Shown piece after piece: positions 8,607 to 16,818 of a DNA stretch of 31,850 nucleotides. The position numbers and the translations under genes were made by a program. A model generated the notes under the pieces. The model saw only the letters and a list, made by a program, of their open reading frames with translations. It was not told where the DNA came from and did no database searches. Location: positions 1-31,850 of the forward strand of contig JALCSJ010000005.1 of NCBI GenBank assembly GCA_022653215.1, read 5' to 3'. The DNA comes from Acidaminococcaceae bacterium. GTDB lineage: Bacteria > Bacillota > Negativicutes > Acidaminococcales > Acidaminococcaceae. Each line of letters opens with the position of its first letter. The first letter of the stretch is position 1.

Positions 8607-8970
8607 GTTTCCGCTATTTGGAGAAAATGAATATATGTTTTTAAATATCGGCAGGCTGATAGATATTGAACGGATGACAGGAAAACCTGCCGGAGAGATT
8701 ATTAAAAATCAGAACCTTGATTTAGGAATGCTTACCATCATTTTAAGCGTGGCATTGCGTCACCATAAAATGCGTACGCCCCAATGGTATGCAAATAAGT
8801 TGCAGGATTTGGTGGATGAAGGCATTGACCTTGAAACAGATATTCAGATTCCGGTAGTTAAGTGCATCGCCGGTTCCGGCATCCTAGGCAAGGCTGTATA
8901 TTATAAGCTTTTCCCGGAAGAAATGACGGAAAATAGCAAAGAAGAATTGGAAACAGAAAGAAAAAACTAA
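8593..8970 (+). CDS. Tail assembly chaperone, gpG-like
   Basis: A 125-residue protein that coats the tape measure during tail assembly (the lambda gpG role). It follows the tail tube gene and precedes the tape measure gene. It has helical character (FLNIGRLIDIERMTGKPAG, MLTIILSVALRHHKMRTPQW). The last sense codons, AGA AAA AAC, contain the heptamer AAAAAAC in the correct phase right before TAA, so a fraction of ribosomes should shift by -1 into the extension at 8967-9311. Assignment rests on position and the frameshift signal more than on primary sequence. Confidence 0.85.
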   Translation: MKKVEFPLFGENEYMFLNIGRLIDIERMTGKPAGEIIKNQNLDLGMLTIILSVALRHHKMRTPQWYANKLQDLVDEGIDLETDIQIPVVKCIAGSGILGKAVYYKLFPEEMTENSKEELETERKN

Positions 8971-8996
8971 AGGAAGGGAAGAGAGTCCCTTCTTTT
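8961..8996 (+). promoter_or_regulatory. Programmed -1 ribosomal frameshift signal
   Basis: The slippery heptamer A AAA AAC occupies 8961-8967 in the zero frame of the gpG gene, directly before its TAA. Five bases later a hairpin forms: GAAGGGA (8973-8979) pairs with TCCCTTC (8986-8992) around a 6-base loop. It is extendable by a G-T pair and A-T pairs to 8996. Heptamer, spacing and stem all fit a canonical -1 signal. The T-run after the stem also resembles a terminator, but the reading frame runs through it into the tape measure. Confidence 0.88.
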
Positions 8997-9311
8997 TTTG
9001 ATTGGCTTAAATGGGCAGAGGGCATTGCTTACGGCCCACTTGCTTTAAAGCCTAAGGAATTTTACAAGCTTTCACCGCTGGAGCTGACAAAGCTTGCAGA
9101 AGGGTATGACCAAAGACGTTTGACCACGCTTTGGACGATGTCTTATTTTACAGCTAATCTCATGGCTACCCAAGTGAAAGGAATAACCCCGGAAAAGCTT
9201 ATGAAACCATTTTTGCCGAAAAAAACAGCCGGCGTCAAAGAGCGAGAAAAAGAAGAATTTTTCAAAGAATTTTATGCTAAACGGAAGGAGGCGGATGAAT
9301 GTCAACGGTAG
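8967..9311 (+). CDS. Tail chaperone extension (T part), made only as a gpG-T frameshift fusion
   Basis: After the slip at AAAAAAC, the -1 frame stays open from 8967 to TGA 9309-9311 and adds 114 residues, giving a fusion of about 239 residues. The extension includes SFFDWLKWAEGIAYGPLAL, LSPLELTKLAEGYDQRR and TLWTMSYFTANLMA, which is the usual look of tail chaperone T domains. There is no good independent start with a ribosome-binding site. In lambda and many siphoviruses the same arrangement yields gpG and gpGT, and the T part recruits tail tube protein. The 3' end overlaps the tape measure start by 13 bp. Confidence 0.85.
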   Translation, partial: LKEGKRVPSFFDWLKWAEGIAYGPLALKPKEFYKLSPLELTKLAEGYDQRRLTTLWTMSYFTANLMATQVKGITPEKLMKPFLPKKTAGVKEREKEEFFKEFYAKRKEADECQR

Positions 9312-12300
9312 CAGAATTATTAGTAAAAATAGGGGCAGATTCTTCAGATTTAAGAAAAGAGATTGCAGCTACTAAAAGGCAACTCAAATCTGCCTTCGGT
9401 TCTGAAGGCTTAAATCTTTCTGGCAAGGCTGTAACTGTACTGCAGGGCTTGGGAGTCGCTCTTGGGGCATTAGGCGTATATGCGGTTAAAGCAGGTGGTG
9501 AACTGCAAAACGTGCAGGTTGCTATGACTAATATGCTGGGAAGTGCGGAAAAAGCTGCTGCCTTTGTCAAAGAACTGCAGGATTTTGCAGCTCATACTCC
9601 TTTTGAGTTTAATGATGTCACAAAAGCCAGTCAGAAGTTCCTTGCTTTTGGTTTTACCGCTGAGCAGATTATTCCTACGCTTACCGCTGTGGGTGATGCT
9701 GCGGCAGGCGTAGGGGCAGGACAGGATGGTGTTAACCGTTTAACCATTGCTCTGGGGCAGATTGCGGCTAAGGGTAAGCTTGCCAGCCAGGAAATGATGC
9801 AGATTACAGAGCTTGGAATTCCTGCCTGGCAGCTTTTAGCAGATAAGCTTGGCACTGATGTAGCAACGGCACAGGATATGGTTACCAAGCGTATGGTAGA
9901 TAGTCAGATGGCATTAGATGCCTTGGTTTCCGGCATGGAAAGCCGTTATGGCGGAATGATGGCGCAGCAAAGCAGTACAGTCCTAGGTACTTGGTCGAAC
10001 CTTATGGATGGGATTGGACAGGTCGCATCTCAGACCGGACTTGCTATCGCTGAGGCCTTGAATTTACCGGAGCTGTTTAGCTCCATAGGCGGATGGCTGA
10101 GTAATTTTGCAGCCGTTTTACAAGAGAGCGGTATTAGAGCGGCTATCTTAAACTGCATACCACCGGAAGCACAAATAGCAATTGTGGCATTTGGCACGGC
10201 TTTGACAGGGGTCGCCATTCCGGCAATGTATGCGGCAGGAGCCACCGCACTTGCAATGGCAGCTCCTTTTGTGGCAGCCATAGGTGCGGCACTCACGACA
10301 GCAGCCCCCTTTATAGCGACTATTACCGCAATCGGTACAGCTCTTTATGTGTTGTGGGCAAAGGGTATAAGTGTTGCAGATGTATTTCAGACGATGGGGG
10401 TTAAAACCGAGCTGTTATCAGAGGCAGGCAGTGCTTTACAGTCAGCTTTTGCAGCGGTGGGCAGTTTATTAAGCACTGTTCTTACCGGTTTAAAACCTGT
10501 TTTTGTAGCTTTTGGTGCTGTGGCAGCGGTTGTTATTTCCGCTGTTTTACAGTATTTTGGATTTTTAATTAATGGTGCCGCGCAGCTCCTTTCTGTGGTA
10601 GGAGCGGTAATAGAAGGAATTTGCGGTGCCTTCGAATGGATGGCAAATGGCATTGGTTCAGCTTTAGAGGCGGTAGCCTCAGCCTTGGGCGGCATGGCAG
10701 ACAGCATTCTGCCTGCTTGGGCATCGAGCGGACTAGCTACCATTTCTAATTTTGTATCTAGTGCAGTTAGCTGGCTATCCGGTCTTATTGCAAAAATATT
10801 TGAAACGAACGAAGCTTTAAACGATGTGGGCGTAGATACGGCAGAAGGCAGTAACAGTACGACAGCCAGACCAAAAAAAGAATGGAAAATGCCCGATTTT
10901 AGTAATTTTAAAGGTTCTGGCGGCGAGAGTGTTCCCTCAGGGGTTTCCGGTGGTGGAGTCAAAAGCTCGTCTGCGGATAATACCGCCTCTAAAGCTGCCA
11001 GCACTTCCAAATCCATTGAGGATGAATGGGTGCGTACCTTTAATACAAAGTCGGAGCTTGTAGACCGTTGGTATAAGGAAGAAACGGCGGAACTGGAAAA
11101 GTCAAAAGCTGCCAATGAAGACTATGAGCGTGATAAGCAGCGCTTAACAGAGCTGTATGCGCAGAAAAGACTTACTGCACTTCAGGAAGAAGCTAAGAAA
11201 ACCCAAGATATAAGGAACAGCATTAGAGATGCTGTCTTTGCTTCTGAAGAAGCGGGAACGGTGTTAAATACGGATGCTGTAGCCGCAGAACTTGTAAAAA
11301 TGGAATTGGAACATGAAAAAACGGTCAGCGGGATTGAAGAGCGATGGCAAAATCTCAATAACACTTTTATCGGTCTTACAAATTCTGAAAAAGAAGTGTT
11401 TATCCAAGCTTTAAAGGAACGCAGTATTGCTTTTGAGCAAAGTGAAACAGGTGAGCTTGATTTCCATAAACAGATGCTCAAGGATAAACTGGCAGAAGAT
11501 AAAGCATACGAAGATACAAAAGCTGAATATCATGCTCAGTGCAAGGATATTCAGGCAAGTATTGATGAGGCTTACAGAACTAATGACCTTGCAAGACTGC
11601 AGGAAGTGCTGACGGAAGAAGCCGCCATTCGCCTTAATGATATGGAAGCACAAAAGGCCATGATGGATACCTACAAAGAGGCATTCCTAGCTGAACACAT
11701 GACGATTTCGCAGCTTGTTGCTGGAATGTACAGTACAGCCTTAACGGGATTGGAAGATGCCTTTACAAGTATCCTTACCAATGCTAAAAGTGCAAAAGAT
11801 GCTTTTGCGGATCTAGGCAAGAGTATGCTAAAAGTGATTGCTCAGTATTTTGCCAAACAGGCAGCAGGAATGATTATGTCCCACGTTATGGGGCAGAACA
11901 TTCAGAAAAAAGAAGCGGCAGCAAGCACTGCACAGTCAGCGGCGGAGCTTTCTGCATGGGCTCCTGTGGCAGTGGCTTATGAAACAGTTCACCCTGGTTC
12001 TGCGGCCAGAGCCTTAGGCATGGTTACTACTTCTCTTGTTACGGCAGCCGCCTTAGGAACTTCGCTTTTAGCGGTATCTTCAGTGGGAGGAAGTGCCGGT
12101 AATTCAGCGGGGAGTATTGCTGTTGGAGAATATGCTAAGGGCGGGTACTTTACAGGACCCACCTTAGGTATCATTGGTGAGGGGGCAGACAACGAGGTAG
12201 CACTGCCTTTAAACCGTGCAGTGTTTAACAATATTGCTGAAGGGATTGCAGCAGCAGGAGCAAGTACGTCTGCCCAGGTAACGCAGAATATTTATGGTGA

Positions 12301-12379
12301 TATAAATAATGCGGCAGAAGTAGAAGATTTGTTTGATGAATTAAACAGTATGGTGGCTGCCGGATTACGAGGTGTGTGA
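9299..12379 (+). CDS. Tape measure protein
   Basis: The 1026-residue protein sets tail length, which suggests a tail of roughly 150 nm if the usual 1.5 angstrom per residue applies. The N-terminal domain (about residues 65-240, including NVQVAMTNMLGSAEKAAAF, FEFNDVTKASQKFLAFGF and ASQEMMQITELGIPAWQLL) is the tape_meas_nterm family. Hydrophobic helices follow (about 285-355 and 390-450), then a low-complexity G/S/K linker, a long coiled coil (about 590-770) and a glycine-rich C-terminus with the GIIGEGADNEVALPLNR motif common at tape measure ends. AAGGAGG precedes ATG 9299. It overlaps the chaperone extension. Confidence 0.95.
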   Translation: MSTVAELLVKIGADSSDLRKEIAATKRQLKSAFGSEGLNLSGKAVTVLQGLGVALGALGVYAVKAGGELQNVQVAMTNMLGSAEKAAAFVKELQDFAAHTPFEFNDVTKASQKFLAFGFTAEQIIPTLTAVGDAAAGVGAGQDGVNRLTIALGQIAAKGKLASQEMMQITELGIPAWQLLADKLGTDVATAQDMVTKRMVDSQMALDALVSGMESRYGGMMAQQSSTVLGTWSNLMDGIGQVASQTGLAIAEALNLPELFSSIGGWLSNFAAVLQESGIRAAILNCIPPEAQIAIVAFGTALTGVAIPAMYAAGATALAMAAPFVAAIGAALTTAAPFIATITAIGTALYVLWAKGISVADVFQTMGVKTELLSEAGSALQSAFAAVGSLLSTVLTGLKPVFVAFGAVAAVVISAVLQYFGFLINGAAQLLSVVGAVIEGICGAFEWMANGIGSALEAVASALGGMADSILPAWASSGLATISNFVSSAVSWLSGLIAKIFETNEALNDVGVDTAEGSNSTTARPKKEWKMPDFSNFKGSGGESVPSGVSGGGVKSSSADNTASKAASTSKSIEDEWVRTFNTKSELVDRWYKEETAELEKSKAANEDYERDKQRLTELYAQKRLTALQEEAKKTQDIRNSIRDAVFASEEAGTVLNTDAVAAELVKMELEHEKTVSGIEERWQNLNNTFIGLTNSEKEVFIQALKERSIAFEQSETGELDFHKQMLKDKLAEDKAYEDTKAEYHAQCKDIQASIDEAYRTNDLARLQEVLTEEAAIRLNDMEAQKAMMDTYKEAFLAEHMTISQLVAGMYSTALTGLEDAFTSILTNAKSAKDAFADLGKSMLKVIAQYFAKQAAGMIMSHVMGQNIQKKEAAASTAQSAAELSAWAPVAVAYETVHPGSAARALGMVTTSLVTAAALGTSLLAVSSVGGSAGNSAGSIAVGEYAKGGYFTGPTLGIIGEGADNEVALPLNRAVFNNIAEGIAAAGASTSAQVTQNIYGDINNAAEVEDLFDELNSMVAAGLRGV

Positions 12380-12380
12380 C

Positions 12381-13169
12381 ATGAATTTTCCTATAAGAGA
12401 AAGTACGGATTCAGCCTTAAGAATTATCAAAGACGGGCATGAATATGTTCTGCCATCGGAATGGTCGCTCTCAGATGCCGGAAGCTATGACTTTAATAAT
12501 AAAATTGAGGACAGAGCATTTTCTCATGGAGGAGATGTTGTAGGTGACGGTATGGTTAAAGGGCATACCATCAAGGTAAAGTTCTCTATGTATGGAACAG
12601 ACGAATTTACTCATGATGAAATGTTAAACAGAGCGTATAGGTGTTTTGCTCAGACGGATTATAAGCTGTACTGCGGTCGGTCTGACCGTTGTTTTAATGT
12701 GGCAGGCATAAGTAAGATTACCCATGATTATGTGAATGGCTTTAAACAAAGGTGGAGTAATATTACGGTAAGACTTCTTTTAGCTGACCCGTTCCGGTAT
12801 CAAGGGCAAGAAAGCCTTGTTGTATATGACTTTCCGGCAGAAGTCTATCAGGCAGAGATGGTGCTGCATAATTTAGGCAGCGTAGATACACCGATCAGAT
12901 TTAAATTTACTCCTAAAAGCAAAATGGCAAGTATTATCGTATGGCATGAGGAAACTAAAAAGCAGTTTAAACTGGCAGATGCGCTTTTAATCGCACCTGC
13001 CTTTACTGTTATTAATGCCAAAGAAGGTACGGTGTGGCGCAATGATTTCAATAGTATAAATACTTTCAACGGGCAGTTTTTACAGGCTGTACCGGGGAAG
13101 AATACCTTGTATTACACGGGTGCCGCAGGAAAAATTGAAATTATTTACACCAACAGGTGGTTTATATGA
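12381..13169 (+). CDS. Distal tail protein (Dit-like)
   Basis: A 262-residue protein directly after the tape measure, where Dit, the hub-forming distal tail ring, belongs. The segment SLSDAGSYDFNNKIEDRAFSHGG, then VKGHTIKVKFSMYG, FTHDEMLNRAYRCFAQTDYKLYC and TVRLLLADPFRYQ fit the Dit/TIGR01633-like beta-rich N-terminal domain. A galectin-like C-terminal half follows (LHNLGSVDTPIRFKFTP, then FNSINTFNGQFLQAVPGKN). ATG 12381 follows the TGA of the tape measure by one base, with GAGGTG just upstream. It overlaps the hub gene by 4 bases. Confidence 0.8.
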   Translation: MNFPIRESTDSALRIIKDGHEYVLPSEWSLSDAGSYDFNNKIEDRAFSHGGDVVGDGMVKGHTIKVKFSMYGTDEFTHDEMLNRAYRCFAQTDYKLYCGRSDRCFNVAGISKITHDYVNGFKQRWSNITVRLLLADPFRYQGQESLVVYDFPAEVYQAEMVLHNLGSVDTPIRFKFTPKSKMASIIVWHEETKKQFKLADALLIAPAFTVINAKEGTVWRNDFNSINTFNGQFLQAVPGKNTLYYTGAAGKIEIIYTNRWFI

Positions 13170-14401
13170 ATTTTAGTTTTGGAAGAAGCCTATTTGGAAG
13201 GTTTATATTCGCTGGAAAAACAGGCAACGATGCCAATGAACATCCAAAAGGGGAAACAAAAAAATATTATCCCGGCCAGTACACGGTTATTGCCTATGCG
13301 GAAGATGGAACAAGGACAGCTTTTTTCGGCAGCGGCAGTGAGAAGAATTCTTTAAGCAAGGTAACTTTTGAGATAAGTTCCACAGGCTGTGGCAGCTGCG
13401 AGTTAAGCTTTAAAGTATTACCCAAGAATAGCGAACTTAACTATATGCAGCGAGTGGATATTCACCTTTTCGGAGATGAGCAGCCGTGGTATTCCGGTTA
13501 CATTATTACAAGACCCGTGGAAGGCTCAACGGAAACAGAATATAAATTTATAGTTCATGGTTATTACAACCGTCTGGAAAAAATGGTGCTTTTTGAAACC
13601 TATGAAAATATGGATCCTGGGGCAATTGTTCGGGATATTGCTATGAAGGCAGAAAGAGCCCATGGCATTATTTATAATGCCAGTAAAATAAGCGATGCTG
13701 GATACATTATCACGAAGCTTGTCTTTGATGGGGTTACGGTAAAAGAGGCTTTGTCAACCTTAGCAGATTTTGCTGTGGACTATGTTTATGGTGTGGACGA
13801 ATACAGAAACCTCTATTTTATGCCGAGGGAAACCGGTATTAATGAACAGGCAAGGCTTACGGTAGGCAAGCATATAAATAAATATATCCCATCTTGGAAC
13901 GTAGAAAAGATTGTAAACTGGGCAAGGATTAAGGGCGGTAATATTGACGATGAAGGGGAACAGTGGCTGTGCGTAGTGAAAGATGATGTGAGTATTGTGA
14001 AATTCGGCAAACGAGATAAAGTGTGGACATTGCCTTCAGCCTATGAAGTATCTGATGCGGTTAGATGGGGAGAAAATCAGCTTGAACGCTATAAGAATCC
14101 CATCAAATCTGCAAAGATAAGCGGAGTGCGGCTTGAGTATCCGCTAGTTGATGGTACTTTTAACGTACGGCATATGACTACGACAGGACAGGCTCAAATA
14201 AGGACCCTGTCCGGGGATACCCATGATTATCCCATCACTAAAGTTAAATATACGATTTCAGCATCTGGGGGCATCGCTACAGATATGGAACTAGGAGAGC
14301 CAATCTTTTCACTGGAAAAATATCTCTCTGACATAGAAAGAAATGCCATGAATATAGAACAATCGCAGTCCTCTGCCATTAAGCAGCTGACGGCACTTTA
14401 A
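13166..14401 (+). CDS. Tail hub / tail-associated protein (Tal, gp27-like)
   Basis: A 411-residue protein after Dit, the usual place of the trimeric hub that closes the tail tube. Visible landmarks are GQYTVIAYAEDGTRTAFF, ISSTGCGSCELSFKVLP, RVDIHLFGDEQPWYSGYI and VKEALSTLADFAVDYVYGV, in keeping with the phage late control D/gp27-like hub fold. The C-terminal helix (EKYLSDIERNAMNIEQSQSS) may anchor the next baseplate protein. It has no lysozyme or peptidase domain. ATG 13166 overlaps the Dit stop, with AGGTGG 6 bases before; GTG 13157 falls inside that site and was rejected. Confidence 0.8.
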   Translation: MNFSFGRSLFGRFIFAGKTGNDANEHPKGETKKYYPGQYTVIAYAEDGTRTAFFGSGSEKNSLSKVTFEISSTGCGSCELSFKVLPKNSELNYMQRVDIHLFGDEQPWYSGYIITRPVEGSTETEYKFIVHGYYNRLEKMVLFETYENMDPGAIVRDIAMKAERAHGIIYNASKISDAGYIITKLVFDGVTVKEALSTLADFAVDYVYGVDEYRNLYFMPRETGINEQARLTVGKHINKYIPSWNVEKIVNWARIKGGNIDDEGEQWLCVVKDDVSIVKFGKRDKVWTLPSAYEVSDAVRWGENQLERYKNPIKSAKISGVRLEYPLVDGTFNVRHMTTTGQAQIRTLSGDTHDYPITKVKYTISASGGIATDMELGEPIFSLEKYLSDIERNAMNIEQSQSSAIKQLTAL

Positions 14402-14413
14402 GGAGGTAGTAAG

Positions 14414-15037
14414 GTGGCGATTAAAGATTATAGACTAGACCCGTTTTTGAATGTTATCAACATAAAGAAAATATCCGGCGAATATCATCAAGTGCCAAAT
14501 CAAAGTCCCTATACCGTAAGGCTTAATGAGGTACCGCAAAAAACAGACCCTAGCTCTCTGAATATAAAGTTTGCCAATGGTGCTGTACTTACAGAAGTGG
14601 CAGCGCAGCCTAGTCAAGGGCAGTATTGGCCGGATTATAATACGGCAGCTCATGGAGTGGCAGATTGGAATACCGGAACACTTCTGTTTAACGCAGCTGA
14701 TGCCGGAAAAATCGTTTATGCCAGCTACAACGGTATAGGTACACTGGTGGATGACAGGGTGCAGGATATGCTGGAGCTTGCGGTGACTACCAGCACTCAG
14801 CCGGAAAGAGATGTAAGGCTTTCCGGAACTGCTGTTAGTTATGATTCTTCAGAAAGTTCCGGCGGTGGCAATCTTGCTTCCGGTTATGTAAGAGTGAAAC
14901 AGCACCGGGGGCTTCCTGCCGGGACGTATACTTTAAGGGAAGTAATACAGCATTTAATCAATCGCAGTCAGACGTTGGAATTTGTAAAAGGTACAAATTA
15001 TTATAACTGCGATTGTGACTGCGGTGATGATATGTAA
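14414..15037 (+). CDS. Baseplate/tail-tip protein ending in a CDCDCGDD tag
   Basis: A 207-residue protein starting at GTG 14414 behind AGGAGGT. The N-terminal part (SGEYHQVPNQSPYTVRLNEV, VLTEVAAQPSQGQYWPDYNT, AGKIVYASYNGIGTLVDD) resembles structural beta-domains of tail appendages. A serine/glycine linker follows, then a predicted helix (GTYTLREVIQHLINRSQTLE) and the final residues YYNCDCDCGDDM. That acidic cysteine tag recurs almost exactly at the C-termini of the two cysteine-ladder proteins 3 kb downstream (17920 and 18226). I infer that it belongs to the same modification or metal-binding system. I do not recognise the family by name. Confidence 0.7.
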   Translation: MAIKDYRLDPFLNVINIKKISGEYHQVPNQSPYTVRLNEVPQKTDPSSLNIKFANGAVLTEVAAQPSQGQYWPDYNTAAHGVADWNTGTLLFNAADAGKIVYASYNGIGTLVDDRVQDMLELAVTTSTQPERDVRLSGTAVSYDSSESSGGGNLASGYVRVKQHRGLPAGTYTLREVIQHLINRSQTLEFVKGTNYYNCDCDCGDDM

Positions 15038-15050
15038 AGGTGGCGAGCGC

Positions 15051-15389
15051 GTGATTTCTATTGATAATAATTTTAATATTGAGGCTTCGCAGTATGATAC
15101 CTATACCATTCGGTTTAAATTTAAGGATTATGTACTGACGGGTGATGACAAATTCCGTTTTTCAATTAAAGCAACTTCTAATTCTACGGATGTGGTATTT
15201 TCTAAGGATGTGTACAACGCAGGGTTTAATTATGTGGATTTATCCATTGCACTTGGTGAATTGGACAATCTTGCGCCGGATACCTATGTGTATGATGTGG
15301 CCATAATCAACAAGAATACGAAAAAGATAACGACTTTAATTTGGTCAGCTTATTTCATGATTAAGGGGGTTGCCCATAATGTCGATTGA
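15051..15389 (+). CDS. Small baseplate protein (BppU-like N-terminal fold)
   Basis: A 112-residue, beta-rich protein (YDTYTIRFKFKDYVLTGDDK, FRFSIKATSNSTDVVFSKDV, NLAPDTYVYDVAIINKN, TTLIWSAYFMIKG). The pattern resembles the immunoglobulin-like N-terminal domain of baseplate upper proteins that attach receptor-binding proteins to the tail tip. GTG 15051 is chosen over the upstream in-frame GTG at 15015 because AAAGGTGG lies about 8 bases before it. Its 3' end overlaps the fibre gene by 11 bp. Family assignment is by fold-like pattern and position only. Confidence 0.6.
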   Translation: MISIDNNFNIEASQYDTYTIRFKFKDYVLTGDDKFRFSIKATSNSTDVVFSKDVYNAGFNYVDLSIALGELDNLAPDTYVYDVAIINKNTKKITTLIWSAYFMIKGVAHNVD

Positions 15390-16818
15390 TTTGGAAATAG
15401 AAGTAGATGCTCTGAATAACGCGGGCAGCAAAAGTCTTGAGGTCGGAGAATACGGAGCAGAAGTAGCCAAGGAATATGCGGATAAGGCATTTGAATATGC
15501 TGAAGATGCTAAAAACAGCAAAAACCTAGCCGAGGCTTGGGCGGAGAGTATTGATGCACCAACCGGCGAAGGGACAAGGTCGGCTAAAAGCTGGGCAGAG
15601 AATGCAAGGCAGTGGGCAGAAAGCGAAACAGAACCGGACGGGGTAAAAGGTGCAAAATCAGCAAAAACCTGGTCGGAACTTTCTAAAGACCATGCTAATG
15701 CTGCCGCTGCATCTGCTTTGACATCAAAAAACAGTGCTGATACGGCGGCTGTTTCGGCAAAGGCTGGCAGTGACAGTGCCAAAGCTGCTGCTCTATCTTC
15801 ACAGAACGCGGCAAGCAGTGAAACAGTTGCTAAACAGAGTGCAGAACTTGCTGCCGCCAAGCTTGAGAAACTAGAAACAGTGGATTTGCCCCTAAAAGCA
15901 GATGTTGCATCTCCTGTTTTTACCGGGCAGCCCAAAGCACCAACAGCGGCAAATGGAAATAACTCACAGCTTATTGCTAACACGGCCTTTGTGCAGGGCG
16001 CTATAGCTGCTCTTGTGGCATCTGCTCCGGGGACATTAGATACGTTAAAAGAATTGGCCGCAGCCTTGGGCAATGATCCAAACTTTGCCACAACGGTTAC
16101 GAATCTTATTGCGGCCAAGCTTGATAAAACGGCGAATGCTGTAAGTGCGACTAAAGCTGTGCAGGACGGCAATGGGAATAATATTGCAAGCACGTATGCT
16201 ACCAAAACCGAGGTAACAGGCGGTATTACTAAACTTGCCACAGTTGCATCTACGGGTAGTTATAACGACCTTTTAAACAAACCGGTTATTCCAAGCAAAA
16301 ACAGTCAGCTCACCAATGATAGTAACTATGTGGCTAAAGATGCCAGTGGCAATGTTACTATTACCGGAACGCTTACAGCCGCAAAGGTTGTAAATGCCTA
16401 TTACAATGACTACGCTGAGTTTTTTCCCAGAGGTGAAGATACCGAGGCAGGGGATATTATTGCCTTGGCTGATGGCACTAAGGAAAAGTATGTCAAGGCA
16501 AGCGAGGACGCTGCATTGGTGGTCGGTGTTCACAGTGACGAATATGCGCAGGTAATTGGGGGAGAAACAGACGAAAACGGTAATGTAGATATGGATAAAG
16601 TCCTGCAGAATTATATTCCGGTAGCGTTAGCAGGGCGCGTACACGTTAAATTTTATGGAACGGCTAAGGCTGGCATGAAGGTTGTGCCATCCGAAATACT
16701 TGGAGTTGGGAGAGCTTTCACTGATGGTGACAGTGAGGAGAGCGTTGTAGGCAGAATCGTTCTTGGGGACAAGTTTCAAAATGTAAGACGGGTAAAGATT
16801 ATGGTAAGGAGGCAGTGA
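15379..16818 (+). CDS. Tail fibre with Ala/Ser coiled coil and Peptidase_G2-like C-terminus
   Basis: A 479-residue fibre. Residues about 15-170 are an Ala/Ser/Lys/Glu-rich helical stalk (repeats such as AKSWAENARQWAESETE and AKSAKTWSELSKDHANAAAA). Next comes the widespread fibre module VFTGQPKAPTAANGNNSQLI and LDTLKELAAALGNDPNFATT. A beta segment (NPVI, GNVTITGTL-type) leads to a C-terminal domain starting YNDYAEFFPRGEDTEAGDII and containing LVVGVHSDEYAQVIGG, which resembles the Peptidase_G2 intramolecular chaperone, autocleaved in known fibres. It probably binds the host surface. ATG 15379 follows AAGGGGG by 9 bases. Its stop overlaps the radical SAM start (TGATG), so the two are coupled. 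Confidence 0.8.
   Translation: MSIDLEIEVDALNNAGSKSLEVGEYGAEVAKEYADKAFEYAEDAKNSKNLAEAWAESIDAPTGEGTRSAKSWAENARQWAESETEPDGVKGAKSAKTWSELSKDHANAAAASALTSKNSADTAAVSAKAGSDSAKAAALSSQNAASSETVAKQSAELAAAKLEKLETVDLPLKADVASPVFTGQPKAPTAANGNNSQLIANTAFVQGAIAALVASAPGTLDTLKELAAALGNDPNFATTVTNLIAAKLDKTANAVSATKAVQDGNGNNIASTYATKTEVTGGITKLATVASTGSYNDLLNKPVIPSKNSQLTNDSNYVAKDASGNVTITGTLTAAKVVNAYYNDYAEFFPRGEDTEAGDIIALADGTKEKYVKASEDAALVVGVHSDEYAQVIGGETDENGNVDMDKVLQNYIPVALAGRVHVKFYGTAKAGMKVVPSEILGVGRAFTDGDSEESVVGRIVLGDKFQNVRRVKIMVRRQ

Noticed and set aside
8986..9000. Terminator between tail chaperone and tape measure
   Set aside because: The stem and T-run look terminator-like, but the position after the slippery site and the open -1 frame through it make a frameshift stimulator far more likely.
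9120..9311. A separate small gene starting at ATG 9120
   Set aside because: The same frame is open far upstream to the slippery site, so this is the end of the frameshifted tail chaperone, not an independent gene.
10387..11115. Minus-strand open frame opposite the tape measure gene (242 codons)
   Set aside because: Low-complexity composition mirrors the tape measure sequence; no motif or start signal.
15345..16241. Long minus-strand open frame opposite the tail fibre gene (298 codons)
   Set aside because: It is rich in Ala, Ser, Leu and Val as expected from the complement of an Ala/Ser/Lys-rich stalk, has no ribosome-binding site or domain, and the plus-strand gene is certain.
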